A stretch of DNA of 64,000 bases from Gammaproteobacteria bacterium (GTDB lineage: Bacteria; Pseudomonadota; Gammaproteobacteria; Burkholderiales; Gallionellaceae). Made by a program: the position numbers and the translations under genes. The DNA lies in contig JAHJNJ010000036.1 of the NCBI GenBank assembly GCA_018820925.1, forward strand, positions 310,001 through 374,000, given 5' to 3'. Positions 54,974 to 63,738 of this stretch are shown here, one piece after another; the stretch's first letter is position 1, and every line of letters starts with the position of its first letter. A model generated the notes under the pieces. It made no database searches. It saw only the letters and a list, made by a program, of their open reading frames with translations, and was not told the origin of the DNA.

Positions 54974-56683
54974 ATGAACCGGCGGCTGGGCGGGGTGAGT
55001 TTGCTGTGGTACGTGCTGGCACTCGCGCTCGCTGTCGTCACCTATTTCTACGGCCTCGACAGCCAGCATATTCCCAAGAACGGCGACGAATATCCGTATG
55101 CCCACATCACGCGGCTGACGGCGGCCAGCGGACATTTGCTGCCGCTGCAATCCGAACTCGACGGCATGCGCAACACCAAGCCGCCGCTGTTGTTCTGGCA
55201 GGGTATTGAGTCTACGCACTGGGGGCAGGACTGGGACCTGTGGCATCTGCGCTATCCCAGTGTGATCTACACGCTGCTTACTGCGATGCTGGTATTCCTG
55301 TTGGCAAGAAAACTGTCCGGGCAGTTGGAGGACGGGTTTGTTGCAGCGCTGACTTTCCTGGCTTTCTTCAGCACCTATCGCTATGGCAGGCCGTTCCTGG
55401 TCAACCCGCCCGAGGTGTTCTGGTTCTTCCTGCCATTCTTTACGCTGCTGTACTGGCGCCCGTTCAGTTTTGAATCCAGATGGATGGTGCCGCTGTTGCT
55501 GGGTGTGGAGATCGGCATCGGGCTGCTGTACAAATCATTTGCCTTGCTGGCGCCGATCGGCCTGGTGCTGGTGTGGTGGTATTTGCACCAGCGCCAGTAT
55601 CGCTGGCGCGAGTTTCTGGTACAGGATTCCTTCAAGCCGGTATTGACGGGGATCGTGGCGCTGTCCTTGTTCGCATTGTGGTTTGCGCTGGATCCCGATC
55701 CGCAATCGGTATGGCGCGAATTTGTGGTCGGCGAGAACGCGGGCAAGTTCGAGGCGCACGGCGGCAGCTATTGGATGAAACTGTTGTGGGGCGGCAGCAG
55801 CATCTGGGCGTTGCTATTGGGCTACCCCATGAATGCGGGCTTGCTGGCTTTTCCGGTGGCGGCATTGTTCGTCGTGGCGTACCGGCGCCGCTATCAACTG
55901 GTTGCCACGGAAAACATGCTGTGGATATGGATGATCGTCCTGTTCGTCGTGTTCGCCGTGCCCAGCCAGCGTTCCGCGCGCTATTTGCTGGAAGCGATGC
56001 CGGGCGTCGCGGTGCTGTGTGCCCTGAACTGGCAGCGCATTCCGCGCTGGGTATTCATGCTTACGCTGGTTGCGGCGGGCGCGGTGCTCGCGCTGCTCGT
56101 CTTTCTGGCGCGCAGCCTGCAAGCGGAGGCGGCGGGAATGTACGGTTGGGATTTCTGGCTGTTGTCGGGCGCGACGTTGGCGCTGGCATTGTTTGGATTG
56201 TTAAGTGCCAAGGCCATCCGCAACGTGGTCAATGTGGTGGCGCTGCTCACCTTGCTCGCGCTGGCCGTTTTTTTGCGGCCGTTTGACGGCGCGCTGGGCA
56301 CGTATAGCGAAGCCACTCAAGAATACGTTCAAAACAAGGACGTGTGGGTATCGTGCAACTTCCGCGCGCATGACGAAGGACAGCGCTTCCTGCTTCCCAA
56401 GGCGCGGGTGCATGGTTACGATGAGGGCTGGAACCTGACGCCGGACGAGCTGGCGGCGCGCTACAAGTTATTTGCACTGCAACTGCCGTTGAACGGCGAG
56501 CCCTGCACGGGCTGCAAAATTATCGGGCAGCGACTGGATATTCGCGGCCGGCAGAGTTCGCAGGAATTGCAGGCGATGCTCAAGGGGGATGTGTTTCAAC
56601 ATCTGTTTGTGAAGGAATTGCTGGTCGAGTCACCCAATGCGGATATCAATGTGCTTAATGCGAACAAGGAAGGGTGCCGTTGA
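54974..56683 (+). CDS. glycosyltransferase family 39 (ArnT/PMT-like) membrane protein
   Basis: The 569-residue protein has about eleven helices and the GT39/83 first periplasmic loop with the catalytic acidic pair (KNGDEYPYAHI), then NTKPPLLFWQGI as in ArnT-type enzymes. It would move a sugar from a polyprenyl-phosphate donor to an acceptor such as lipid A, protein or glycan in the periplasm. It ends TGATG with the next gene. Confidence 0.88.
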   Translation: MNRRLGGVSLLWYVLALALAVVTYFYGLDSQHIPKNGDEYPYAHITRLTAASGHLLPLQSELDGMRNTKPPLLFWQGIESTHWGQDWDLWHLRYPSVIYTLLTAMLVFLLARKLSGQLEDGFVAALTFLAFFSTYRYGRPFLVNPPEVFWFFLPFFTLLYWRPFSFESRWMVPLLLGVEIGIGLLYKSFALLAPIGLVLVWWYLHQRQYRWREFLVQDSFKPVLTGIVALSLFALWFALDPDPQSVWREFVVGENAGKFEAHGGSYWMKLLWGGSSIWALLLGYPMNAGLLAFPVAALFVVAYRRRYQLVATENMLWIWMIVLFVVFAVPSQRSARYLLEAMPGVAVLCALNWQRIPRWVFMLTLVAAGAVLALLVFLARSLQAEAAGMYGWDFWLLSGATLALALFGLLSAKAIRNVVNVVALLTLLALAVFLRPFDGALGTYSEATQEYVQNKDVWVSCNFRAHDEGQRFLLPKARVHGYDEGWNLTPDELAARYKLFALQLPLNGEPCTGCKIIGQRLDIRGRQSSQELQAMLKGDVFQHLFVKELLVESPNADINVLNANKEGCR

Positions 56684-58068
56684 TGGTGGATACTAAGCGC
56701 GCCATTACGCTCGGCATCGTGATGCTGGCTTTCGGTTTTGGTCTGTGCAAGGCATGGCACCAGCCCGCCCCGGTCTTGGGCTTCAGGATGCCGGTCATCG
56801 AACCGGTCGCGGCACAGCCCGAGGCGGCAGTACCGCCGGTGCAGCGCCGCCGTTACGGCCGCGACAACGAACCGAATGTAAATGTGGGCACTTTCAGCAG
56901 CTATTTCGCGTCTTCCAGACAGAGCGCGCAGGTCCATGCGTCTTCCATCGTGGAGCTCAAGGATGGTCGCACCCGCGCATTCTGGTTTTCCGGCAGCCGC
57001 GAAGGCGCTTCCGATGTGACCATCAATAGCGCCGTGTTTGATCCGGCAAGCGGCGAGTGGAGTACCGAACAGGTCATCGCCGACCGTTCGGGCACGCAAC
57101 GCGCGTTGCACCGCTATATTGCCAAGCTGGGCAATCCGGTGGCAGGGCAGGCGGCGGACGGCACGCTGCGCCTGTTTTATGTGACGGTGTCGCTGGGTGG
57201 CTGGGCGGGAAGTTCCATCACCATGCTGACCTCGAAGGATGAGGGCGAGACCTGGAGCGCACCGCGCCGCCTGATCACTTCGCCCTTCATCAATATCAGC
57301 ACGCTGGTGAAAGGCACGCCATTCCTGTATGCCGACGGGACGATGGGGCTGCCGGTGTATCACGAGTTTGTCACCAAATTTGCCGAGATACTGCGTCTGG
57401 ATGCAGCCGGCAATGTGATCGACAAGCAGCGTCTGGCGCGGGGCGGGCAGGGAACCCTGCAACCCGTGGTGCTGGTGAAGAGCCCGGACGAAGCGCTGGT
57501 GTTGACGCGCTATGCCGGCAAGGACAATCCGCATCTGGCGCGCCGGATTTCCACGGCAGATGGCGGGCGGCACTGGGGACCGGTGGAAAAATCGTCCTTC
57601 CCCAATCCGGACGCGGCGCTGTCCGGCGTGGCGCTGGCGGATGGCCGTTTGCTGGCGGTATTGAACCATCAGGAGCAGGGGCGCGACAGTCTGTCGCTGA
57701 TGCTGTCGACGGATGGCGGCAACGACTGGAAGGAAATCCACCGGCTGGAGGAAATGCGCGTTATCCGCGACAAGAACCTGGATGAGAAGCAATGCCTGCG
57801 CATTGTGCACGGCTTGTTGCTGAATTCGGACAAGACTCTCGCGCAAGCACCTGCAGCAACGCTGGACGCCTATGTCGATTCCGCCAAAGCCTGGGTGCTG
57901 GCGAATGGCAACTGCCGTTTTGAATTTTCCTACCCGTACATGATCCAGGCGAGCAACGGCGATATTCATCTTGCTTATACCTGGAACCGGGTGTTCATCA
58001 AACATGTCACGTTCGACCAGACCTGGTTGAACCGTCGTTCGAAAAAGGGTGCCGATGCCAAACACTGA
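56683..58068 (+). CDS. sialidase-like (BNR/Asp-box) exported protein
   Basis: The 461-residue protein has an N-terminal signal or anchor (TLGIVMLAFGFGLC) and a six-bladed-propeller-type sequence with three Asp-boxes: SKDEGETW, TADGGRHW and STDGGNDW. The region HASSIVELKDGRTRAFWFSG matches the start of bacterial sialidase-like domains. Actual sialic-acid cleavage is unproven, since a general glycan-binding or hydrolase role is equally possible. The start ATG at 56683 shares a base with the GT39 stop. Its presence in a biosynthetic cluster suggests trimming of the glycan or release. Confidence 0.85.
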   Translation: MVDTKRAITLGIVMLAFGFGLCKAWHQPAPVLGFRMPVIEPVAAQPEAAVPPVQRRRYGRDNEPNVNVGTFSSYFASSRQSAQVHASSIVELKDGRTRAFWFSGSREGASDVTINSAVFDPASGEWSTEQVIADRSGTQRALHRYIAKLGNPVAGQAADGTLRLFYVTVSLGGWAGSSITMLTSKDEGETWSAPRRLITSPFINISTLVKGTPFLYADGTMGLPVYHEFVTKFAEILRLDAAGNVIDKQRLARGGQGTLQPVVLVKSPDEALVLTRYAGKDNPHLARRISTADGGRHWGPVEKSSFPNPDAALSGVALADGRLLAVLNHQEQGRDSLSLMLSTDGGNDWKEIHRLEEMRVIRDKNLDEKQCLRIVHGLLLNSDKTLAQAPAATLDAYVDSAKAWVLANGNCRFEFSYPYMIQASNGDIHLAYTWNRVFIKHVTFDQTWLNRRSKKGADAKH

Positions 58069-58651
58069 TCTGACAGGTTTGTTCGGCGTGACCCTGGCCC
58101 TGTTTGCGCTGCTGGTCAGGGTGCCGCGAGTACAGGCTTTCCCCGTGCGCCAGAGAATGGCGCTATGGGCGGCGGCGGTCGTCGTCGCGTCGATTCCGTT
58201 GTGGGGCTTGTCGCTGGCCGGCTTCGCGCGCGGCATCACCGGCGATCTGAGCATCACGACATTGCTGGTGCTGGCGTTGGCCACAGCGCGCACCCTGTCC
58301 GGGTGTGAATTGATCGAAGAAGAGAATCGCCTGCGCATACTGCGGGCGGTTGCCATCGCCGCAGTCGTGCTCTATCCCTTCGCCCTGGGTTTCACTCTGT
58401 TCGACCCGTACCGGCTGGGTTACGGCAACCTGTGGTTCATGTTGGCGTTGCTGGGCTTTACGCTGTGGTCGATATTGCGTTATTCGATGTTGCTGGCCCT
58501 GGTCATCGCGCTGGCGGTGGCGGCATGGAGTGCGGGCTGGTACGAGTCGCCCAATCTCTGGGATTATCTGTTTGACCCGTGGCTGGCGGTCTACGCGATT
58601 GTCGTGCAGGGGAAATATTGGTGGGCACAAAGGGGGGAAATCGATGCCTAG
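58055..58651 (+). CDS. multi-spanning membrane protein of unknown function
   Basis: The 198-residue product has five or six hydrophobic helices and ends with a periplasmic or cytoplasmic segment YESPNLWDYLFDPWLAVYAI. I do not recognise a family. It overlaps the sialidase-like gene by 14 bases and the MFS gene by 8, so it is part of the coupled cluster. AAAAGGG lies 5 bases before ATG 58055. Confidence 0.75.
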   Translation: MPNTDLTGLFGVTLALFALLVRVPRVQAFPVRQRMALWAAAVVVASIPLWGLSLAGFARGITGDLSITTLLVLALATARTLSGCELIEEENRLRILRAVAIAAVVLYPFALGFTLFDPYRLGYGNLWFMLALLGFTLWSILRYSMLLALVIALAVAAWSAGWYESPNLWDYLFDPWLAVYAIVVQGKYWWAQRGEIDA

Positions 58652-59912
58652 TTTGAAGCGCGGCGATTACCGCACATTGACGCTGGCCGCGCTGGGCGGC
58701 ACGCTGGAGTTTTACGATTTCGTCATTTTCGTGTTCTTTGCCGGGGTAATCGGGCAACTGTTTTTCCCGCCCGATATGCCCGACTGGCTGCGCCAGGTGC
58801 AGACCTTCGGCATTTTCGCCGCCGGGTATTTCGCGCGGCCGCTGGGCGGCATCATCATGGCGCATTTCGGCGACCTGTTCGGGCGCAAGCGCATGTTCAT
58901 GCTGAGCATTCTCATGATGGCGCTGCCGACACTGCTTATTGGCCTGTTGCCGACTTATGCGCTCATTGGTATCTGGGCGCCCTTGCTGTTGCTGGCCTTG
59001 CGCGTGTTGCAAGGGGCGGCCATCGGCGGCGAAATTCCGGGGGCGTGGGTGTTCGTGGCCGAACACGTGCCGCCGCGCCATATTGGCTTCGCCTGCGGTA
59101 CGCTGACGGCCGGGTTGACCGGTGGCATCCTGCTCGGCTCGCTGGTGGCGGGCGCGGTGACGCGCAGTTATGCGCCCGACGAATTATTGGCGATAGGCTG
59201 GCGCATGCCCTTTATCCTCGGTGGCGCGTTCGGGCTGGTTTCGGTGTGGCTGCGCCAGTATCTGCAAGAGACCCCGGTGTTCAAGGAAATGCAGGAGCGC
59301 CAGCAACTGGCCGATGAATTGCCGCTGAAAACGGTGGTGCGTGCGCATCGTCCTGCGGTTGTGCTCACCATGCTCATGACCTGGCTGCTTTCCGCTGCCA
59401 TCGTGGTGATGATCCTGATGACGCCGACGCTGGTGCAGAAGCTATACCACATCCCCGCCGCGGTCGCCCTGCAGGCGAACAGTATCGCGACCCTGTTTTT
59501 GAGTATCGGCTGCATTGTGTTTGGAGCGCTGGCGGATCGTTTTGGCGCGGGGCGCGTCATGGCGACGGGCTGCGTGGCGCTGGGCGCGGTTTCCTGGCTG
59601 TTTTACCGGCAGATGGGCGTGGCACCAGAACATATCGACGCATGGTATGCGCTGGTCGGCTTCTGCGTCGGCGTGATCGGCGTGGTTCCCGGCAGCGCGG
59701 TGCAACTGTTCCCTGCGGCAGTGCGTTTCTCCGGATTGTCGTTTGCCTATAACGTGGCGTATGCCGTGTTTGGAGGATTGACGCCGGTGCTGGTGAGTCT
59801 GATGTTGCCGCTGGATGCCATGGCGCCGGCGCATTATGTGGTGGCGCTGAGTGTGGTGGGTGTAGGGATTGGGGTGTATTTGCGGGGGCGGGAGGCACAA
59901 GGCAAGACTTGA
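58644..59912 (+). CDS. MFS transporter, metabolite:H+ symporter type
   Basis: The 422-residue protein has 12 helices and MHS-family motifs: GGTLEFYDFVIFVFFAGVIG at the start, GDLFGRKRMFMLSI in loop 2-3 and the GGEIPGAWVFVAEHVP stretch. Relatives (ProP, KgtP, ShiA) import organic acids, betaine or similar solutes with protons. In this cluster it may import a product released by the sialidase-like protein, but the substrate is not known. It ends the overlapping gene series. Confidence 0.9.
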   Translation: MPSLKRGDYRTLTLAALGGTLEFYDFVIFVFFAGVIGQLFFPPDMPDWLRQVQTFGIFAAGYFARPLGGIIMAHFGDLFGRKRMFMLSILMMALPTLLIGLLPTYALIGIWAPLLLLALRVLQGAAIGGEIPGAWVFVAEHVPPRHIGFACGTLTAGLTGGILLGSLVAGAVTRSYAPDELLAIGWRMPFILGGAFGLVSVWLRQYLQETPVFKEMQERQQLADELPLKTVVRAHRPAVVLTMLMTWLLSAAIVVMILMTPTLVQKLYHIPAAVALQANSIATLFLSIGCIVFGALADRFGAGRVMATGCVALGAVSWLFYRQMGVAPEHIDAWYALVGFCVGVIGVVPGSAVQLFPAAVRFSGLSFAYNVAYAVFGGLTPVLVSLMLPLDAMAPAHYVVALSVVGVGIGVYLRGREAQGKT

Positions 59913-59993
59913 TCCGATTCTTGTCCATTCCGGATGTTGCGCAAACGTAGGTACTTAAGTTATTGTGAATAAAATTACCAGGGGGAGTGGATT

Positions 59994-60413
59994 ATGAAAT
60001 CCAAAATAACGCTGTTTGTGGAATTGACCATTTCGCTGTTCATTGTAGCTTTGCTTGCTGGCTGCTTCGGGGACGGCGGCAGCAGTTCAGCATACGATGG
60101 AGCTTGGATAGCGGTTTTTGCCGATTCGGGTGCTGGGCTGCCTCCCGCTGCAAGTGGTGCAACGGTGTCATGCACACTGCCAACTACCCTTCCCTCAATA
60201 ACGCTTGAGAATGGAATAGGCTCGACCAGCCAAATCAATCCCTGTACTGGTACCGGAGGGGTAGACGCTATTTATCTCATTAGCGTTGCCATAACACCTT
60301 CAACTGGTGCCGTAAAAGCCATCGTGAACGGCGGCACGCTTTCCGGGCAATGCATCAGTACCCATGGATGTCCGGCGACTGGAACAATGGGGTCTCTTAG
60401 CATGACTCGCTAG
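59994..60413 (+). CDS. small lipoprotein of unknown function
   Basis: The 139-residue precursor has a lipobox (LLAGC, Cys near residue 23) and a Ser/Thr/Gly-rich mature part with cysteines (VSCTLPT, NPCTGTGG, GQCISTHGCPATG). No family is recognised; the low-complexity, disulfide-capable sequence suggests a surface or periplasmic protein. GGGGGAG lies before the ATG. Confidence 0.65.
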   Translation: MKSKITLFVELTISLFIVALLAGCFGDGGSSSAYDGAWIAVFADSGAGLPPAASGATVSCTLPTTLPSITLENGIGSTSQINPCTGTGGVDAIYLISVAITPSTGAVKAIVNGGTLSGQCISTHGCPATGTMGSLSMTR

Positions 60414-60472
60414 ATCAAGCTTTTCAATATCAACCTTCAGTGCTTAGAACACAACCCGCGCAAGGCGCACAA

Positions 60473-60525
60473 GTAGGGCGTCAATAAGCCTGTCCTGAGC
60501 TTGTCGAAGGGCGTAGCGCATTGCG
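60473..60525. repeat. GTAGGG..CAATAAG repeat interrupted by a REP-like unit
   Basis: GTAGGGCGTCAATAAG (60473-60488) and GCGTAGCGCATTGCG (60511-60525) match the uninterrupted element at 26328, but a 22-base CCTGTCCTGAGCTTGTCGAA-GG unit sits between them. It lies in a 358-base gap between the lipoprotein and ispB that otherwise shows no gene. Confidence 0.75.
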
Positions 60526-60771
60526 TCGTATGAATTTGTGATACATCACCTCCGGCGCTGCCCGCTGCCCTGCCACAGGAGAGCGTTATTGTCCTGCCGG
60601 AGAATTCCGCCTGGACATACCCAGCTATCGCTTGACAGCCGGCTTGGTCGGCCAAAATCCCTCTAAGCTGCAACCGCTTATCAGCCACCGCCACTTTATG
60701 CGACAATGCGCCCCCCAAAAGAGCGCCTGAACGCGCCGAGCAGTAGCCCACATTCAGAACAGGAAGAGTCA

Positions 60772-61734
60772 TTGGACAATCTCAAGCGATTAATCGCCTC
60801 GGATATGGCGGCGGTGGATGCGGTGATCCGCGCCCGTCTGCATTCCGAAGTGGCCTTGGTCAACCAGGTCGGCGAATACATTATCAACAGCGGCGGCAAG
60901 CGGCTGCGTCCGGCGCTGGTGTTGCTTTCCGCGCAGGCTTTCGGCTATTCCGGCAAGCATCATCACGATCTGGCGGCGGTGGTGGAGTTCATCCATACCG
61001 CCACTTTGCTACACGACGATGTGGTGGACGAGTCTGAATTGCGGCGCGGGCGCGAGACGGCAAACGCGCTGTTCGGCAACGCGGCCAGTGTGCTGGTCGG
61101 CGATTTTCTGTATTCGCGGGCTTTCCAGATGATGGTGGACGTGGGCGAGATGCGTGTGATGCAGACGCTGGCCGATGCAACCAATGTCATCGCCGAGGGC
61201 GAGGTGTTGCAGTTGCTCAACTGCCACGATGCAAGCGTGGATATCCCCAACTATATGCGCGTCATTCATTGCAAGACCGCCAAGTTGTTCGAGGCGGCGA
61301 TGCGTCTGGGGGCGATTATCTGCCAGGCGTCTGCCGCCGACGAAGAGGCGGTATCGAAATACGGTATGCACCTTGGTACCGCGTTCCAGTTGATCGACGA
61401 TGTGCTGGACTATTCCGCCGACGAGGCGCAGACCGGCAAGCATCTGGGCGACGATCTGGCCGAGGGCAAACCCACGCTGCCGCTGATTTATGCGATGCAG
61501 CACGGCACGAGCGAACAGGCGTCGGTCGTGCGCGGAGCCATCGAACAGGGCGATGTGAACAAGTTTGCGCAGGTATTGGAGATTATTCATGCAACGGGCG
61601 CGCTGGAGTTCACGCGCCAGCAGGCTTTGCACGAAGCCGAACAGGCTTGTACGGCGATTGCATCGCTTGCCGATTCTAAATACAAGCAGTGTCTGCTAGA
61701 ATTGGCGCACTTTGCCGCAACGCGGCAATTTTAA
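60772..61734 (+). CDS. ispB: Octaprenyl diphosphate synthase IspB
   Basis: IspB makes the C40 (or similar) polyprenyl diphosphate side chain for quinones. The protein has both aspartate-rich motifs: LLHDDVVDES and LIDDVLDY, with GGKRLRPALVLL near the N-terminus. I choose TTG at 60772 because it follows AGGAAGAG at the right spacing and gives 320 residues, the family length. The ATG at 60706 would add 22 unsupported residues. It could feed UbiA at 46858. Confidence 0.95.
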   Translation: MDNLKRLIASDMAAVDAVIRARLHSEVALVNQVGEYIINSGGKRLRPALVLLSAQAFGYSGKHHHDLAAVVEFIHTATLLHDDVVDESELRRGRETANALFGNAASVLVGDFLYSRAFQMMVDVGEMRVMQTLADATNVIAEGEVLQLLNCHDASVDIPNYMRVIHCKTAKLFEAAMRLGAIICQASAADEEAVSKYGMHLGTAFQLIDDVLDYSADEAQTGKHLGDDLAEGKPTLPLIYAMQHGTSEQASVVRGAIEQGDVNKFAQVLEIIHATGALEFTRQQALHEAEQACTAIASLADSKYKQCLLELAHFAATRQF

Positions 61735-61774
61735 TGTGGAAGTCGCATAGCGACGTCCATTAACTTTATCAATT

Positions 61775-61851
<77 letters not shown>

Positions 61852-61891
61852 AATTTGCCGCCTGTGTGCGGCGTTCTGTGGAGTAAGACGC

Positions 61892-62110
61892 ATGAGTCGC
61901 TTACTTTTTCTGCTGGCAGTGGTTTTGGCCGTCTACCTGTTGCTGAGATCGTTTCGCAGGAAAACGCCCAAACAGGACGTATCCGCTGCGGCAGAGGAGA
62001 TGGTGCGTTGCGCGCAATGCGGCGTGCATCTGCCTAAAAGCGAAAGCATATTGGCGGACGGCAATTTTTATTGCAGCGATGTGCATCGTCGCGAGCATTC
62101 CTCCAGGTAG
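61892..62110 (+). CDS. PP0621-type small zinc-ribbon membrane protein
   Basis: The 72-residue product has one N-terminal membrane helix (SRLLFLLAVVLAVYLLL) and a cysteine pair RCAQCGVHLP followed by YCSDVHRREH, suggesting a metal site. The family is usually adjacent to pilS. Function is unknown. Its stop lies five bases before the pilS start. Confidence 0.85.
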   Translation: MSRLLFLLAVVLAVYLLLRSFRRKTPKQDVSAAAEEMVRCAQCGVHLPKSESILADGNFYCSDVHRREHSSR

Positions 62111-62115
62111 GCCCG

Positions 62116-63738
62116 ATGCGGGATAGCGCATCCCTCACCGGTACTTTCCCTTTCTTGCAGGCGGTCGCGCCGCTGTCGCAGGAAAGTCTGTGGCGTTCCA
62201 TCAGCTTTTTCAATCTCTATCGCCTGATCCTCGGCGGGCTGTTGCTGCTGATGGCGGCAATCTTCGGCAGCGCTTTGTCGTTGAGCGCGCAAAATCAATC
62301 ATGGTTTTTCTGGGTCAGCGCCGTATACACCATGCTGGTGCTGGTTTCCGTCGCGGCGGTCAATTTCCGCAAGCCGCGAACCGGGCTGCAACTGGCGTTC
62401 CAGGTTTGTACCGATATTGCCGCGGTTGCGTTGCTGATCTATTTCAGCGGCGGGGTGCAAAGCAATATTGGCCTGTTGATGCTGGTTTCGCTGGCATTGG
62501 CGGGAATGATCAGCCGCGGCCGCATCACCCTGCTTTACGCCGCGCTCGCCAGCATAGCGGTGCTGCTGGAACACAGTTACGCAGTGTTGACCTCCGAGGC
62601 GACCGAAGCGCAGTTTTTCCAGGCCGGCATCCTGAGCGCCTCGTATTTTGCGGTGGCCTGGCTGGCGCATGCGCTGTCCAGATATGCCATCGCCAACGAG
62701 AAGCTGGCCTCCTTGCGTGGCGTGGATCTGTCCAATATGGCCGAGGCCAACCGCCTGATGATCCAGGATATGCCGGATGGCGTGCTGGTGGTGGACGAGC
62801 GCGGCATGGTGCGTCAATCCAATCCCGGCGCCGAAAAGTTGCTCGGGTATACCTTTGCCGTGGGCGGCAAATCCCATTTGTCCGAATGTTCGCCGTTGCT
62901 GGAGGCGATGTTTGCCGCCTGGCGGCAGAACAAGGCGCTCGGCAACGAGGTGCTGCGCCTGCCGGGTTCGACCCACCCGGTGCGCGTGCGCTTTCTGCCG
63001 GTTCAGCGCGAAGGCTTCTGGGGGGCGGTGGTGGTGCTGGAAGACGTACACCGGGTGCAGGAGCAGGCACAACAGGTCAAGCTGGCCGCGCTGGGACGCC
63101 TGACCGCGAACATCGCGCACGAGGTGCGCAATCCGCTGTCATCCATCAGCTATGCAACCGAGCTGCTCAAGGAACAGAAACATGACGAATCGCAGGCGCG
63201 CTTGTTCCAGATCATTCTGGATAACACCGCGCGCCTGAATCGCATCATTCAGGATGTGATGCAGGTCAACCGCCGCGACCGCTTGCAGGCGGAGACCATT
63301 AGTCTGGCGGCATGCCTGGAGGATGTGCTCGAAAACCTGAGCCAGGTCGAGCAGGTGCCGCGAACCGTGTTCGAGTTGCGCGTCGATCCGGCGGGCAAGG
63401 CGCGTTTCGATCGCGGGCATTTCGAACAGGTGATGTGGAATCTGTGCCGCAACGCATTGCGTTACAGCCAGCGGCTAACTGGGAGCGTCCGCTTGCGCAC
63501 CACGATCGAAGACGGGCGAACGGTACTTGAGGTATCGGATGACGGAACGGGTGTGCCGGCTGACGCGCTGCAAAAGCTGTTTGAACCTTTTTTTACCACG
63601 GATGAGGGCGGAACCGGCTTGGGGTTGTATATTGCGCGCGAATTATGCGAGGCCAATGGGGCGACGATTGAATACAAGCGAGCGCTGGATGGCGGTGCCT
63701 GTTTCCGCATTATTTTCGGGAGCAATGATGAGTCCTGA
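62116..63738 (+). CDS. pilS: sensor histidine kinase PilS
   Basis: PilS controls type IV pilin transcription through PilR. The 540-residue protein has about six membrane helices (residues 35-195), a PAS domain (about 215-325, DMPDGVLVVDERGMVRQSN), HisKA with the phospho-accepting His335 in IAHEVRNPLSS and HATPase motifs (NLCRNAL, VSDDGTGVP, GGTGLGLYIARE). The start follows the PP0621-type gene by five bases. It links with the pilC and pilD genes at 10.5-12.8 kb. Confidence 0.94.
   Translation: MRDSASLTGTFPFLQAVAPLSQESLWRSISFFNLYRLILGGLLLLMAAIFGSALSLSAQNQSWFFWVSAVYTMLVLVSVAAVNFRKPRTGLQLAFQVCTDIAAVALLIYFSGGVQSNIGLLMLVSLALAGMISRGRITLLYAALASIAVLLEHSYAVLTSEATEAQFFQAGILSASYFAVAWLAHALSRYAIANEKLASLRGVDLSNMAEANRLMIQDMPDGVLVVDERGMVRQSNPGAEKLLGYTFAVGGKSHLSECSPLLEAMFAAWRQNKALGNEVLRLPGSTHPVRVRFLPVQREGFWGAVVVLEDVHRVQEQAQQVKLAALGRLTANIAHEVRNPLSSISYATELLKEQKHDESQARLFQIILDNTARLNRIIQDVMQVNRRDRLQAETISLAACLEDVLENLSQVEQVPRTVFELRVDPAGKARFDRGHFEQVMWNLCRNALRYSQRLTGSVRLRTTIEDGRTVLEVSDDGTGVPADALQKLFEPFFTTDEGGTGLGLYIARELCEANGATIEYKRALDGGACFRIIFGSNDES

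Noticed and set aside
53266-59912. capsule or O-antigen locus
   Set aside because: No Wzx, Wzy or nucleotide-sugar synthesis genes are present, so this label is not supported.
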